Made by a program: the position numbers and the translations under genes. From the NCBI RefSeq assembly GCF_014195485.1, contig NZ_JACIBU010000001.1, forward strand, positions 1,674,001 to 1,738,000: a DNA stretch of 64,000 nt. The letters are read 5' to 3'. Under the pieces are notes generated by a model, which was given only the letters and a program-made list of their open reading frames with translations, made no database searches and was not told where the DNA came from. This document shows positions 1 through 9,148 of this stretch, in pieces. Within the stretch, counting starts at the first letter, position 1. Each line of letters opens with the position of its first letter. The DNA is from Modestobacter versicolor (GTDB taxonomy: Bacteria; Actinomycetota; Actinomycetes; Mycobacteriales; Geodermatophilaceae).

Positions 1-563
1 GGGCACGGGCGGCTGGCGATGACCTGGCCGAGGAACGAGCGCTGCACGCTCTGCACCTCGCCGCGGCCGCCGCAGGTGGAGCAGGTCTCGGGGTGCGTGC
101 CCGGCGCCGTCCCGGCCCCGGTGCAGACGTCGCAGAGCACCGCGGTGTCGACGGTGATCTCGGTCGTCGTCCCGAAGACCGTCTCGCTCAGGTCCAGGTC
201 GACCCGGATCAGCGCGTCCTCGCCCTCGCGGGTGCGGCTGCGCGGCCCGCGGGCACCGGCGCCACCGAAGAAGGCGTCCATGATGTCGCCGAGGCCGCCG
301 AAGCCGGCGCCGCCGCCGAACGGGCTGCCCGCGCCGGCGCGACCGGTCTCGTACGGGTCACCGCCGAGGTCGATGATCCGCCGCTTCTCCGGGTCGGTCA
401 GCGCCTCGTAGGCCTTGCTGACCTGCTGGAACTCGTCCTTCGCACCCGGCTCGGGGTTGACGTCGGGGTGCAGGTCGCGGGCCTTCTTGCGGTAGGCGCG
501 CTTGATGTCGGCGTCGCTGGCCCCGGGCTGGAGGCCCAGCACGCCGTAGTAGTCGGTTGCCAT
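1..563 (-). CDS. dnaJ: DnaJ co-chaperone (Hsp40), C-terminal part missing at window edge
   Basis: DnaJ stimulates the ATPase of DnaK and hands it unfolded clients in the cytoplasm. The visible 187 residues hold a J domain with the HPD tripeptide at residues 32-34, a Gly/Phe-rich linker (about 78-100), and the first Cys-rich zinc repeats (CDVC, CSTC). The rest lies beyond base 1. The ATG at 563 is 15 bases below the hrcA stop, so the pair form an hrcA-dnaJ operon under the upstream CIRCE element. This context points to the HrcA-regulated second DnaJ of actinobacteria (dnaJ2 type) rather than the copy in the dnaK operon. Family call is certain; paralogue assignment is inference. Confidence 0.95.
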   Translation of the reverse strand, partial: MATDYYGVLGLQPGASDADIKRAYRKKARDLHPDVNPEPGAKDEFQQVSKAYEALTDPEKRRIIDLGGDPYETGRAGAGSPFGGGAGFGGLGDIMDAFFGGAGARGPRSRTREGEDALIRVDLDLSETVFGTTTEITVDTAVLCDVCTGAGTAPGTHPETCSTCGGRGEVQSVQRSFLGQVIASRPC

Positions 564-578
564 GAAGCGTTCTCGTCC

Positions 579-1601
579 TCAGCTCTCGGCCAGCAGGTGG
601 CCGACGTAGCGCGCCACGGCTCGTACCGCGGCGATGTTCCCTGCGTAGTCCATCCGGGTCGGGCCGACCACGCCGAGGCCGCCGAGGGCCTGGTCGCCCG
701 CGCCGTACCCGACGGAGACGAAGGAGGCGCCGGTGAGCGCCTCGTGCTCGTTCTCCTCGCCGATGCTCACCGTCACGGTGCTCGGCCCCACCTCGGCCAT
801 CAACCGCAGCACCACGACCTGTTCTTCCAGCGCCTCCAGCAGCGGCCGGACGGTGCCCGGGAAGTCCAGGGCGCTGCCGCGGGCCAGGTTCGCCGTCCCG
901 CCGATGACCAGCCGGTCCTCCGAGGGCTCGACGAGGGTCTCCAGCAGGGTGGCGCTGACCGCGGCGACCAGCGGGCGCAGCGCCGGCGGGGCGTTGTCGA
1001 CCAGGTCGCCCACCTTGTCGCTGGCCTCGGCCAGCTTGGCCCCGGTGAAGGCGGCGTTGAGCCGGGCGCGCAGGTCGGCGACGGTGTCGGCCTCGGTGTC
1101 GACCGGCACCTCGACGATGCGCTGCTCGACCCGGCCGGTGTCGGTGATGAGCACCATCAGCAGCCGGGACGTCGACAGCGGCACGAGCTCGAGGTGCCGG
1201 ACGGCGCTGCGCGACAGCGTCGGGTACTGGACGACGGCGACCTGCCGGGTCAGCTGGGCGAGCAGCCGGACGCTGCGGCCCAGGACGTCGTGCAGGTCGA
1301 CGGCGCCGTCGAGGAACTTCTCGATCGCTTTGCGCTCGGCGGCGCTCAGGGGCTTGACCGAGTTCAGCCGGTCGACGAAGAAGCGGTAGCCCTTGTCGGT
1401 GGGCACCCGCCCGGCGCTGGTGTGCGGCTGGGTGATGTACCCCTCCTCCTCCAGCACCGCCATGTCGTTGCGGATGGTGGCCGGGCTGACCCCGAGGTCG
1501 TACCGGGCGGCCAGCGCCTTGCTCCCCACCGGGTCGTTGGTGGAGACGTAGTCCTGGACGATCGCCCGCAGCACCCGCAGGCGCCGGTCGTCGTGCGCCA
1601 C
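579..1601 (-). CDS. hrcA: Heat-inducible transcriptional repressor HrcA
   Basis: HrcA represses chaperone genes by binding CIRCE operators, with GroESL normally feeding back on its activity. The 340-residue product begins with a winged-helix segment (about residues 20-60, including the run [10 protein letters not shown]) followed by the GAF-like HrcA core, and ends in the usual YVGHLL-type tail. The GTG start at 1601 is chosen because GGGAGGT lies 7 bases upstream and translation then begins just before the conserved [14 protein letters not shown] segment. A longer open frame continues upstream without a better start. dnaJ follows on the same strand. The CIRCE element 50 bases upstream implies autoregulation. 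Confidence 0.96.
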   Translation of the reverse strand: MAHDDRRLRVLRAIVQDYVSTNDPVGSKALAARYDLGVSPATIRNDMAVLEEEGYITQPHTSAGRVPTDKGYRFFVDRLNSVKPLSAAERKAIEKFLDGAVDLHDVLGRSVRLLAQLTRQVAVVQYPTLSRSAVRHLELVPLSTSRLLMVLITDTGRVEQRIVEVPVDTEADTVADLRARLNAAFTGAKLAEASDKVGDLVDNAPPALRPLVAAVSATLLETLVEPSEDRLVIGGTANLARGSALDFPGTVRPLLEALEEQVVVLRLMAEVGPSTVTVSIGEENEHEALTGASFVSVGYGAGDQALGGLGVVGPTRMDYAGNIAAVRAVARYVGHLLAES

Positions 1602-1650
1602 GGCTGACACCTCCCGTACCGGTCGACGGGCCCGCTCGACTGTGGGTGCC

Positions 1651-1677
1651 TTGGCACTCAGGCGGACCGAGTGCCAG
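1651..1677. promoter_or_regulatory. CIRCE operator of hrcA-dnaJ
   Basis: TTGGCACTC, nine bases, then GAGTGCCAG matches the CIRCE consensus TTAGCACTC-N9-GAGTGCTAA, with both half-sites intact apart from GC-rich changes. It sits 50 bases upstream of hrcA. On the minus strand a TATGCT (plus bases 1676-1681) that could be the -10 overlaps the distal half-site, so bound HrcA would block RNA polymerase. Confidence 0.93.
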
Positions 1678-1862
1678 CATACGACCGGACTCCCCCGCCG
1701 TCCTCCGGCTCGCTGACGACCGACGGCGCACGCCTGCGGGGGTCGGCCGCGGTGGAATCGATACCGCCACCCCGGGCGTCGGCGAGGCCCCCGGAATCCC
1801 ACTAGGGTGGTTCGCGTCGACGGGCTCCAGCATCGGGGCCCGGGGAGCGGGAGGACCGGGCC

Positions 1863-2222
1863 CTGATCTTCAAAGCGGTGCGGGACGGACGGCCCTACCC
1901 CGACCACGGCTTCTCCACCCGCGACTGGGCGATGATCCCGCCCCGCCAGATCCGGCTGGACACCCTGGTCACGACCAAGCGCGAGCTCGCCCTCGACGCG
2001 CTGCTCGCCGACGACTCGACCTTCTACGGCGACCTGTTCCCGCACGCGGTCCAGTGGCACGGCGAGATGTACCTCGAGGACGGCCTGCACCGGGCCCTGC
2101 GCGCCGCGCTGCAGCAGCGCAACGTGATCCACGTCCGGGTGCTCGACCTCGACGCGCTGATGCCGGCGCAGACCGAGCAGCCCGCCGAGGGCGCCCCCGC
2201 CGAGGCCGGCCGGCCGCTCTAG
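1863..2222 (+). CDS. Conserved actinobacterial protein of unknown function, probable CTG start
   Basis: I do not know its function. The product (119 residues from 1863) reads [12 protein letters not shown] at its N terminus, followed by a compact domain rich in Asp/Leu with the segment [20 protein letters not shown], and a short acidic/Ala-rich tail. From memory, actinobacterial relatives begin MIFK and are sometimes labelled VapB-like antitoxins, though no toxin partner is seen here. The only ATG/GTG/TTG in frame is GTG 1878, which would cut off IFKAV. A CTG at 1863 restores it and has GGGAGG at 1849-1854, eight bases upstream. It is divergent from hrcA and ends with TAG. Confidence 0.75.
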   Translation: MIFKAVRDGRPYPDHGFSTRDWAMIPPRQIRLDTLVTTKRELALDALLADDSTFYGDLFPHAVQWHGEMYLEDGLHRALRAALQQRNVIHVRVLDLDALMPAQTEQPAEGAPAEAGRPL

Positions 2223-2232
2223 CGCCGGTCGC

Positions 2233-2841
2233 TCAGAGCCAGCCCTTCTCCTGCGCCACCCGGGCGGCCTCCACCCGGGTCCGCGCACCGGTCTTCCCGA
2301 TCGCCGAGGACAGGTAGTTCCGCACCGTCCCCTCGGACAGGAACATCCGCCCGGCGATGTCGGCGACCGTCGCGCCGTCCGCGGCCGCCCGCAGCACGTC
2401 GGCCTCCCGCGCCGACAGCGGCGTCGCCCCCAGCGCCAGCGCGGCGGCGGCCAGGTCGCGGTCGATCACCCGCTCCCCCGCCACCACCGCCCGGATCGCC
2501 CGGGCCAGCTCGGCCACCGGCGAGTCCTTGACCAGGAACCCGGCCGCCCCGACCTCCATCGCCCGGCGCAGGAAGCCCGGCCGGCCGAACGTGGTCAGCA
2601 CGACGGCCCGGACGCCGGGCAGCTCGGCCGCCAGCTCCGCGGCCGCCTCCAGCCCGTCCCTGCCCGGCATCTCGATGTCCAGCAGCGCGACGTCGGGCCG
2701 GTGCTCGCGCGCCGCGGCGAGCACCAGGTCACCGCGGCCGACCTCCGCCACGACCTCGATGTCGTCCTCCAGGTCCAGCAGCGCCCGCAACGCCCCGCGC
2801 ACCAGCGTCTGGTCCTCGGCCAGCAGCACCCGGATCGTCAC
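2233..2841 (-). CDS. NarL/FixJ-family response regulator
   Basis: Cytoplasmic response regulator of 202 residues, the partner of the histidine kinase encoded just upstream. The receiver domain has the acidic pocket E9/D10, phospho-acceptor Asp55 (LLDIEMP) and the LVKD lysine near residue 105. The C-terminal LuxR-type HTH (about 137-195) contains LSAREADVL and SEGTVRNYL. The GTG start at 2841 overlaps the kinase stop by four bases, implying translational coupling. Four genes (ATPase, permease, kinase, regulator) form one operon. This layout is typical of DesKR-like systems that sense membrane or envelope stress and control their own ABC exporter. Confidence 0.93.
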   Translation of the reverse strand: MTIRVLLAEDQTLVRGALRALLDLEDDIEVVAEVGRGDLVLAAAREHRPDVALLDIEMPGRDGLEAAAELAAELPGVRAVVLTTFGRPGFLRRAMEVGAAGFLVKDSPVAELARAIRAVVAGERVIDRDLAAAALALGATPLSAREADVLRAAADGATVADIAGRMFLSEGTVRNYLSSAIGKTGARTRVEAARVAQEKGWL

Positions 2842-3980
2842 GCGGTCACCACGGCCGGCAGCAGCGGCACGACCGCGCGCACCCGGTAACCGCCGCCGTC
2901 CACCGGCCCGGCCTCGAGCTCGCCGCCCAGCGCCGTGACCCGCTCGCGGAGCCCGGCCAGCCCCGAGCCCGACGAACCGCCCAGCACGGTCACCCGCTCC
3001 CCCGTCCCCGCGCCGTCGTCGGTCACCGCCAGCACCGCCTGCCCGCCGTCCTCGGTCAGCTCGACGGTCACCCGGCCGGCGCCGCTGTGCCGCAGCACGT
3101 TGGTCGTCGCCTCGCGCACCACCCAGCCCAGCGCGGCGTCCACGGTGCCCGGCAGCACCGGCACGACCTCGGGCAGCCGGACGGCGATGCCCGCCCCGGT
3201 CAGCGCCGCCCGCGCCTCGGCGAGGGCCTGCGCGCAGGTGACCTGGCGGTAACCGCTGACCGCGTCGCGCACCTCGGCCAGCGCCCGGCGGGCGGCCTCC
3301 TCGACGTCGGCCATCTCCCGCCCGGCCCGCGCCGGGTCGACCTCGGCCAGCCGCCGGGCCAGCTCGCTCTTCAGCGCGATCAGCGACAGCGAGTGCCCGA
3401 GCAGGTCGTGCAGGTCGCGGGCGAAGCGCAGCCGCTCCTCGGCGACGGCGTTGCGGGCCAGCTCCTCGCGGGCCTCCTGCAGCTCCCGGTTCACGGTGAT
3501 CAGGTAGCCGGTGCCGCGGATGGCGAAGGCGGTGAGCAGGCAGATCGGCGGCAGGAACAGCAGGCCGGTGGCGTCGTCGAGCAGGATGACCGCGCCGCAG
3601 AAGACCGCCGCGGCGACCACCGACGGCCACACCCAGCGCATCGGCAGGGTGGCCGCGATCGCCGCCGACACGTAGATCATCAGGCCGGACCAGTTCGCCC
3701 CGTAGCCCACCGCCAGGGCCACGGCGAGCGCCGTCATCACCACGAAGTCCGCCCGCAGCGCCCGCGGCCGGCCCAGCTGACCGATGACGCTGAGGTAGGC
3801 CACGGTGAACGCCAGCAGCCCGGCGGCGGCGACCCAGCGGGCCAGCGCGGGCCGGTCGGTGGTCACGATGTCGGTGATCGGGAAGACCTGGAACAGCAGC
3901 CACGGCGCCGCCCAGGCCGCCTGCGCCCACCGGCTCGACCTGTTCACCGGCCGGACGCTATCGCCCACGTCCCGTCCCAC
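2838..3980 (-). CDS. DesK-type sensor histidine kinase
   Basis: Membrane sensor kinase of 380 residues. The N-terminal half holds five or six hydrophobic segments (about residues 18-165) without a large extracellular domain, so the signal is probably sensed within or at the membrane. The HisKA_3 box RDLHDLLGHSL places the phospho-His at 191. The ATP-binding domain follows, with the N box VVREATTNVLRH and the G box GSGLAGL. The ABC permease stop lies just upstream, and the gene overlaps its regulator by four bases. The stimulus is unknown; linkage to the ABC-2 exporter suggests a membrane-active compound or envelope stress. Start 3980 is the first in frame; a later GTG is possible. Confidence 0.92.
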   Translation of the reverse strand: MGRDVGDSVRPVNRSSRWAQAAWAAPWLLFQVFPITDIVTTDRPALARWVAAAGLLAFTVAYLSVIGQLGRPRALRADFVVMTALAVALAVGYGANWSGLMIYVSAAIAATLPMRWVWPSVVAAAVFCGAVILLDDATGLLFLPPICLLTAFAIRGTGYLITVNRELQEAREELARNAVAEERLRFARDLHDLLGHSLSLIALKSELARRLAEVDPARAGREMADVEEAARRALAEVRDAVSGYRQVTCAQALAEARAALTGAGIAVRLPEVVPVLPGTVDAALGWVVREATTNVLRHSGAGRVTVELTEDGGQAVLAVTDDGAGTGERVTVLGGSSGSGLAGLRERVTALGGELEAGPVDGGGYRVRAVVPLLPAVVTA

Positions 3981-3983
3981 GGC

Positions 3984-4724
3984 TCAGCCCGCCACGGCGT
4001 GCAGCGGACGGCGCCGGGCGACCAGCAGCGCGGCCGCGGCGAACAGCGCACCGAACAGGGCGAGCACCAGCACCGGCGCGGTCGACGGGGTGCCCGCGAC
4101 CACGTCCCGGCCCAGCTCGGCGTACCAGTAGGAGGGCATCGCGTGGGCCAGGGCCACCATGCCCGACGGGAAGAGCTCCACCGGGATCCAGAGGCCGCCC
4201 AGCGCGGCGAGCACCGTGCCGAGGACGCCGATCGCCGCCCCGGCCGCCTGGGCGTCCAGGGCCAGGCCGACCGCCAGCCCGAGGGCGACGAACACCACCG
4301 AGCCGGCCCACAGCACGCCAACCAGCGCGACCCAGGTGCCCAGCCCCAGCTGGACGTCGTTGACGAACCGGCCGACCAGCGCGACGACGACCAGGCTCGG
4401 CAGCACCAGCAGCGCCCCGACCAGCACGTCGACGGCGAACGTGGCCCCGGGCGGCACCGGCGTGACCCGCAGCTGCCGCAGCCAGCCCGTGGACCGGTCG
4501 AAGGCCAACCGGATCGTCGCGCCCAGCGCCGCGCCGATCGCGCCGTAGGCCATCATCGAGATCATCGTGGCGCCGGCGACGTCCTGGTACTCCCCGGCCG
4601 GCATCCGCCCGCCGAGGATCTTGGTGAAGAAGATCGTGAACAGCGCGGGCAGCAGCACCGTGAAGAACAGGTACTGCTTGTTGCGGCCCACCCGGCGCAG
4701 CTGGAAGAGCAGCAGGTCGGTCAC
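3984..4724 (-). CDS. ABC-2 type transporter permease
   Basis: Integral membrane subunit of an ABC exporter, 246 residues with about six hydrophobic segments and the ABC-2 fold. The N terminus ([20 protein letters not shown]) is a cytoplasmic amphipathic stretch followed by TM1; a conserved GLWIPVELFPSGM loop lies near the C-terminal third. GTG 4724 overlaps the ATPase stop by four bases (stop 4721-4723), so the two subunits are coupled. The substrate cannot be read from sequence; relatives paired with DesKR systems export lipids or drugs. Confidence 0.9.
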   Translation of the reverse strand: MTDLLLFQLRRVGRNKQYLFFTVLLPALFTIFFTKILGGRMPAGEYQDVAGATMISMMAYGAIGAALGATIRLAFDRSTGWLRQLRVTPVPPGATFAVDVLVGALLVLPSLVVVALVGRFVNDVQLGLGTWVALVGVLWAGSVVFVALGLAVGLALDAQAAGAAIGVLGTVLAALGGLWIPVELFPSGMVALAHAMPSYWYAELGRDVVAGTPSTAPVLVLALFGALFAAAALLVARRRPLHAVAG

Positions 4725-5620
4725 CGGTGGGCTCCCGTCCGGTCGATGAGGTGCAGGAAGGCCTCTTCCAGCGTGGCGCCGCGGACCTCGAGGTCCGGCA
4801 GCGGGCGGGGCCCGGCGAGCAGTGCGCGCAGCGTGGCCTCGGCGTCGGCGGTGGCGAGCTCGACGACCTCGTCGTCCCCGCCGACGCCCGTGACGCCGGG
4901 GAGCCCGGCGAGGCCCTCCCGCGGCCCGGAGCAGCCGAACCGGATCGTGCGGCCGGACACCCGGGACCGGATCGACGCCGCGGTGCCGTCGGCGACCACC
5001 CGCCCGGCGGAGACCACGACGACCCGGTCGGCGACCGCGTCGGCCTCCTCGAGGTGGTGGGTGGCGAAGACGACGGTGTGGCCGCGCCGCGCGAGCGCGC
5101 GCATCGTCGTCCAGAAGGCGCGGCGGGCCTCGACGTCCATCGCCGCGGTCGGCTCGTCCAGCAGCAGCAGCGGCGGTGCGCCGGCCAGCGCGAGGGCCAG
5201 CAGCACCCGCTGCCGCTGACCGCCGGAGAGCGCGTCGACCCGGCGGTCCAGCAGCCCGTCGATGCCGGCGGTGGCGACCAGGTCGTCGAGCGGCCAGGGC
5301 TCGGCGTGCCGGCGCCGGACCAGCGCCAGCACCTCGCCGACGCGGGTCTCGCTGGGCAGCCCGCCGTGCTGCAGCATCGCGCCGACTCCCCCGGCCCGGA
5401 TGGCCTCGGCCGGCGCCCGGCCGTGCAGCAGCACCCGGCCCGCGGTCGGCCGGAACAGGCCCAGGGCGGCGTTGAGGGTGGAGGACTTGCCGGCGCCGTT
5501 CGCACCGAGCAGGGCGACGGTCTCCCCCGCGGCGATCCGCAGGTCGAGCGCGTCGACGGCGAGCGTGCCGCCGTAGCGGACGGTCAGGCCCTCGATCTGC
5601 AGGGCGGGTGCGGCGGGCAT
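4721..5620 (-). CDS. ABC transporter ATP-binding protein (ABC-2 exporter)
   Basis: Nucleotide-binding subunit of the exporter, 299 residues. Walker [10 protein letters not shown] at 39-47, a Q-loop (MLQHG), signature LSGGQRQRV, Walker B LLLLDEP and H-loop ATHH are all present, so it should be active. The C-terminal 90 residues form the extra domain common in DrrA/CcmA-type exporters. ATG 5620 is chosen because it directly precedes the conserved [13 protein letters not shown] strand. First gene of the exporter/two-component operon. A perfect inverted repeat (5680-5693) lies 60 bases upstream and may be the operator. Confidence 0.93.
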   Translation of the reverse strand: MPAAPALQIEGLTVRYGGTLAVDALDLRIAAGETVALLGANGAGKSSTLNAALGLFRPTAGRVLLHGRAPAEAIRAGGVGAMLQHGGLPSETRVGEVLALVRRRHAEPWPLDDLVATAGIDGLLDRRVDALSGGQRQRVLLALALAGAPPLLLLDEPTAAMDVEARRAFWTTMRALARRGHTVVFATHHLEEADAVADRVVVVSAGRVVADGTAASIRSRVSGRTIRFGCSGPREGLAGLPGVTGVGGDDEVVELATADAEATLRALLAGPRPLPDLEVRGATLEEAFLHLIDRTGAHR

Positions 5621-5679
5621 GGCCCGAGCCTGGCCGCGCGGGCGGGTCCGGCGGCAGTGCGAGACGTCGTCGGCTGCAC

Positions 5680-5693
5680 CTGACATCTGTCAG
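5680..5693. promoter_or_regulatory. Candidate operator upstream of the ABC exporter/two-component operon
   Basis: CTGACA-TC-TGTCAG is a perfect 6-2-6 inverted repeat in the 200-base divergent region between the ABC ATPase gene (start 5620) and the chemoreceptor-like gene (start 5821). Its distance from the ATPase start suits autoregulation by the NarL-type regulator. Binding is inference only. Confidence 0.4.
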
Positions 5694-5820
5694 TCCCAGC
5701 CGTCCCAGCCGGATCAGTTCCGAGATCACCGGCGAGTCGCCGCTGACCAGCAGGATCACTCGCGCACCCTGTGCGCAGCGGTGCCTCGTCCCGGCCGCAC
5801 CGCGGAGGAGGAGTCGAGTC

Positions 5821-7074
5821 GTGCGCTGGTCCGCTCAGCGGAGCGGTGCCCCGGTGGGCACCACCCCCGCGTCGTCCGCCGGCCTGCCCGCACAACGGGT
5901 GGCCGAGCCGGCCCGCCGGCCGGTCCGCCGGGTCGAGCAGGACGCCAGCATGGAGGCCGCGGCCCAGCAGGCCGGCGTGCTCTCCCAGGCCAGCCGCGAG
6001 GTCTCCGACACCTCCCGGCAGGCCGCCGAGTCGCTCACCGAGCTGCGCGTGGCGATCACCGACATCTCCAGCAGCACCAGCCGCGCGTCCTCGGTCGCCG
6101 AGGAGGCCGTCCGCGACGCGCAGGCCGTCGACGAGCGGATCGCCGCCCTGCAGCAGGCCAGCGAGTCGATCACCGAGATGGTCCGGCTGATCTCGGCGAT
6201 CAGCCAGCAGAGCCGGTTCCTGGCGCTCAACGCCTTCGTCGAGGCCGCCCGCGCCGGCGAGGTGGGCCGCGGGTTCGCCGTCGTCGCCGACGAGGTCAAG
6301 CAGCTCGCCACCCGCACCGCGCAGGCGGCCGAGGACATCGGCCAGCAGATCGCGGCGGTGCAGTCCGAGACCCGGCAGGCGGTCAGCGCCATCCAGCGGA
6401 TCACCGGCACCCTGGGCTCCATCGCCGAGGCGCAGGACGCCATCGCGGCCGCCGTCGAGCAGCAGCGGGCCGCCGCCGACCGGGTCGTGGACAACGTCGA
6501 CCGCGCGGCCAGCGGGTCGGCGCGGATCACCGAGGCGGTCGCGCAGCTGGCCGACAGCCAGCGGCTGGTCTACGTGCGCCGGGCCCTCGCGCTCGCCCAG
6601 GACCTGCTCGAGGAAGCCGGGGGCCTGTCCCTGGGTTCCGGCCAGGTGACCCTCACCGTGCGCGACCAGGCCACGGCGGCCCAGTCCACCGTCCAGCTGC
6701 CCGAGCTGCTGCTCGGTGGCGCCCCGCTCGCCCGGGTCGACGACCCGCGCCGGCCGGCTCCGCTCGTCGACGACGTGGTCGCCCAGGTGGGCGGCACCTG
6801 CACGCTGTTCCAGCGGCTGGACGACGCCGGCAGCATGGTGCGGGTCGCGACGACGGTGGTGACCCCGGCCGGCACGCGCAACACCGGCACCTCGATCGCC
6901 CGGACCAACGCCGACGGCAGCGCCAACCCGGTGCTCGCCGCCGTGCTGGCCGGCAACACCTACACCGGCCCGGCCACGGTCGCCGGGAAGCCGTACTTCA
7001 CCGCCTACACCGGCGTGCACGCACCGTCCGGTGAGCTGGTCGGCATGCTCTACGTCGGCCTCCCCGTGAGCTGA
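5821..7074 (+). CDS. Soluble methyl-accepting chemotaxis-like protein with C-terminal Cache domain
   Basis: 417 residues, domains in unusual order. A methyl-accepting signalling domain comes first (about 40-250), with the conserved hairpin tip around [17 protein letters not shown] and [18 protein letters not shown] Cache_3/Cache_2-like sensory module follows at about 270-417, with [25 protein letters not shown] and the end GMLYVGLPV. No signal peptide or membrane segment is visible, so both domains should be cytoplasmic although Cache domains are normally extracellular. GTG 5821 has GGAGGAG 11-17 bases upstream. No cheA/cheW is nearby. Ends 4 bases from the convergent hemW. Confidence 0.85.
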   Translation: MRWSAQRSGAPVGTTPASSAGLPAQRVAEPARRPVRRVEQDASMEAAAQQAGVLSQASREVSDTSRQAAESLTELRVAITDISSSTSRASSVAEEAVRDAQAVDERIAALQQASESITEMVRLISAISQQSRFLALNAFVEAARAGEVGRGFAVVADEVKQLATRTAQAAEDIGQQIAAVQSETRQAVSAIQRITGTLGSIAEAQDAIAAAVEQQRAAADRVVDNVDRAASGSARITEAVAQLADSQRLVYVRRALALAQDLLEEAGGLSLGSGQVTLTVRDQATAAQSTVQLPELLLGGAPLARVDDPRRPAPLVDDVVAQVGGTCTLFQRLDDAGSMVRVATTVVTPAGTRNTGTSIARTNADGSANPVLAAVLAGNTYTGPATVAGKPYFTAYTGVHAPSGELVGMLYVGLPVS

Positions 7075-7078
7075 GCTC

Positions 7079-8323
7079 TCAGTCCGTCAGGTCGCGGACC
7101 ACGGCGTCGGCGAGCAGCCGGCCGCGGTCGGTGAGGACGGCGCGACCGGCGGCGTGCGGTGCGGGCTCCAGCAGCCCGCGGCCGACGGCGTCGCCGGCTC
7201 GAGCGCGGCCGACCTCGCTCAGCGCCGCCAGCGGCAGCCCGTCGCGCAGCCGCAGCCCCAGCATCACCCGCTCCAGCGCCTGGTCGGCCGGCGTGAGCAG
7301 CTCGGTGTCGGCGGCCGGGTGCAGCCCGGCGACCAGCCGGTCGGCGTAGGCGGCCGGGTGCTTGACGTTCCACCAGCGCAACCCGCCGACGTGCGAGTGC
7401 GCCCCCGGGCCGATCCCCCACCAGTTGGCGTTCGCCCAGTACAGCTCGTTGTGCCGGCAGCGGGCGGCCCGGTCGCGGGCCCAGTTCGACACCTCGTACC
7501 AGCCGAGCCCGGCGCCGCCGAACGCCCGGTCGGCCTGCTCGTAGCGGTCGGCCAGCACGTCGTCGTCCGGCATGGGCAGCTCGCCCCGGGCGACCCGGCG
7601 GGCCAGCCGGGTGCCGTGCTCGACGATGAGCGCGTAGGCGCTGACGTGGTCGACCGGTGCGGCCAGCACGGCGTCCAGCGAGGCCTGCCAGTCGGCGTCG
7701 GTCTCCCCCGGTGCGCCGTAGATCAGGTCCAGGTTGACGTGCCCGAAGCCCGCAGCCCGCGCCTCGTGCGCGGCCTGCACCGCCCGGCCCGGGGTGTGCC
7801 GGCGGTCCAGCACGGCCAGCACGTGCTCGGCGGCGGACTGCATGCCCAGGCTGATCCGGGTGAAGCCACCGGCGCGCAGCACGGCCAGCGACTCGGGGGT
7901 CACCGACTCGGGGTTCGCCTCGGTGGTCACCTCGACATCCGGGGCGACCGGGAACAGCTCGCGGACGGCGTCCATGACGGCCACCAGGTCATGGGCGGGC
8001 AGCAGGGTCGGGGTGCCGCCGCCGACGAAGACCGTCTGGACGGCCGGGCGGTCGGGGCCGAGCACCTCGGCGGCCAGCCGCAGCTCGGCGATCGCGGTGC
8101 CGGCGTACTCGCTGCGGTTGGCGCCGGGGCCGAGCTCGTCGGAGGTGTAGGTGTTGAAGTCGCAGTAGCCGCAGCGGGTCGCGCAGAACGGCACGTGCAC
8201 GTACAGCCCGAAGGGCGTGCCGGCCAGCCCGGCCCGGGCCGACGCCGGGAGCATCGAGGGGTCGGCCGGCAGGGCGGGGCTCTGGCCGAGCAGGGGGAGG
8301 GTCTGGGGCGTCGTGGCTGTCAT
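7079..8323 (-). CDS. hemW: Heme chaperone HemW (radical SAM, coproporphyrinogen oxidase-like)
   Basis: 414-residue radical SAM protein. The 4Fe-4S cluster motif is Cys47, Cys51, Cys54 (CATRCGYC); the SAM-binding GGGTPTLL, the EANPES motif and the C-terminal HemW domain with HNELYW follow. HemW binds heme and inserts it into target proteins; it is often mis-named HemN but lacks true oxygen-independent CPO activity. ATG 8323 precedes a 35-residue variable leader. In most actinobacteria hemW lies next to lepA and hrcA; here it is split from lepA by about 23 kb of other genes. It is divergent from the enoyl-CoA hydratase with only 39 bases between starts. Confidence 0.93.
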   Translation of the reverse strand: MTATTPQTLPLLGQSPALPADPSMLPASARAGLAGTPFGLYVHVPFCATRCGYCDFNTYTSDELGPGANRSEYAGTAIAELRLAAEVLGPDRPAVQTVFVGGGTPTLLPAHDLVAVMDAVRELFPVAPDVEVTTEANPESVTPESLAVLRAGGFTRISLGMQSAAEHVLAVLDRRHTPGRAVQAAHEARAAGFGHVNLDLIYGAPGETDADWQASLDAVLAAPVDHVSAYALIVEHGTRLARRVARGELPMPDDDVLADRYEQADRAFGGAGLGWYEVSNWARDRAARCRHNELYWANANWWGIGPGAHSHVGGLRWWNVKHPAAYADRLVAGLHPAADTELLTPADQALERVMLGLRLRDGLPLAALSEVGRARAGDAVGRGLLEPAPHAAGRAVLTDRGRLLADAVVRDLTD

Positions 8324-8362
8324 CGCTGCTCCCAGTGTGACCGGTCCCGGCAAGATGACGAC

Positions 8363-9148
8363 GTGACCTCCGCGACCGACGACGACCGCGTGCTCCGGGT
8401 CGAGGTGTCCGCCGGCGTCGCCCGGCTGACCCTGGACTCCCCCGCCAACCGCAACGCGCTGTCCCGCGCGATGCGCGCCCAGCTGCGTGCCGCCCTGACC
8501 GACGCGCTGGCCGACGACTCCGTGCGGGTGGTCGTGCTCGACCACACCGGCCGGGTGTTCTGCTCCGGCATGGACCTCTCCGAGGCGGCCGGTGGTGCCG
8601 CGGCCGACCAGGGCGTCAACGAGTTCCCGGAGCTGCTGCAGCTGATCTGGTCGGCGCCCAAGCCGGTGCTGGCGGTCGTCCGCGGGCCGGCCCGGGCGGG
8701 CGGCGTGGGGCTGGCGGCGGCCTGCGACGTGGTGGTCGCCGGCGCCGGTGCGACGTTCGCCTTCACCGAGGTGCGGATCGGCGTCGTCCCGGCGGTGATC
8801 TCGCTGGTGTGCCGACCGCGGATGCTGCCGCACGCCGTGCACCGGCTGATGCTCACCGGCGAGGTGTTCGACGCGGCCACCGCGGCCGGCGCCGGGCTGG
8901 TCGACCTGGCCGTCGCGGACGACGAGGTGGACGCGGCGGTGGCCGGGCAGGTGGCCGCCCTGGCCGCCGGTGCGCCGGCGGCGCTCGCGGAGACGAAGCG
9001 GCTGCTGCGCTCCGGGACCGACCTGGCCGGTCAGGTGCCGACGCTGCTCGAGCTGTCGGCGCGGTTCTTCGCCAGCGAGGAGGGCCAGGAGGGGATCGCG
9101 GCCTTCCGCGAGAAGCGCCCGGCCCGCTGGGTCCCCTCAGCTGAGTAG
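8363..9148 (+). CDS. Enoyl-CoA hydratase/isomerase family protein
   Basis: Crotonase-fold protein of 261 residues, normal family length. Visible landmarks are the N-terminal VARLTLDSPANRNALS, the oxyanion-hole segment VFCSGMDLSEAA, and the second oxyanion helix AGGVGLAAACDVVVAG, followed by FAFTEVRIGVVPA. Both oxyanion-hole peptides are intact, so a CoA-thioester hydratase or isomerase in fatty-acid or amino-acid degradation is likely; substrate unknown. GTG 8363 begins just before the conserved domain. It ends in TAG, and a perfect 13-bp hairpin begins on the last base of the stop codon. Because this genome carries a UAG-decoding tRNA-Sec the stop was examined: the protein is complete at the TAG. 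Confidence 0.88.
   Translation: MTSATDDDRVLRVEVSAGVARLTLDSPANRNALSRAMRAQLRAALTDALADDSVRVVVLDHTGRVFCSGMDLSEAAGGAAADQGVNEFPELLQLIWSAPKPVLAVVRGPARAGGVGLAAACDVVVAGAGATFAFTEVRIGVVPAVISLVCRPRMLPHAVHRLMLTGEVFDAATAAGAGLVDLAVADDEVDAAVAGQVAALAAGAPAALAETKRLLRSGTDLAGQVPTLLELSARFFASEEGQEGIAAFREKRPARWVPSAE

Noticed and set aside
93-1607. 504-codon plus-strand ORF opposite hrcA, and many similar long antisense ORFs across the window
   Set aside because: They are shadows of real genes in GC-rich DNA, with Arg/Gly/Pro-rich or Val/Asp/Leu-rich non-protein-like composition and no domains.
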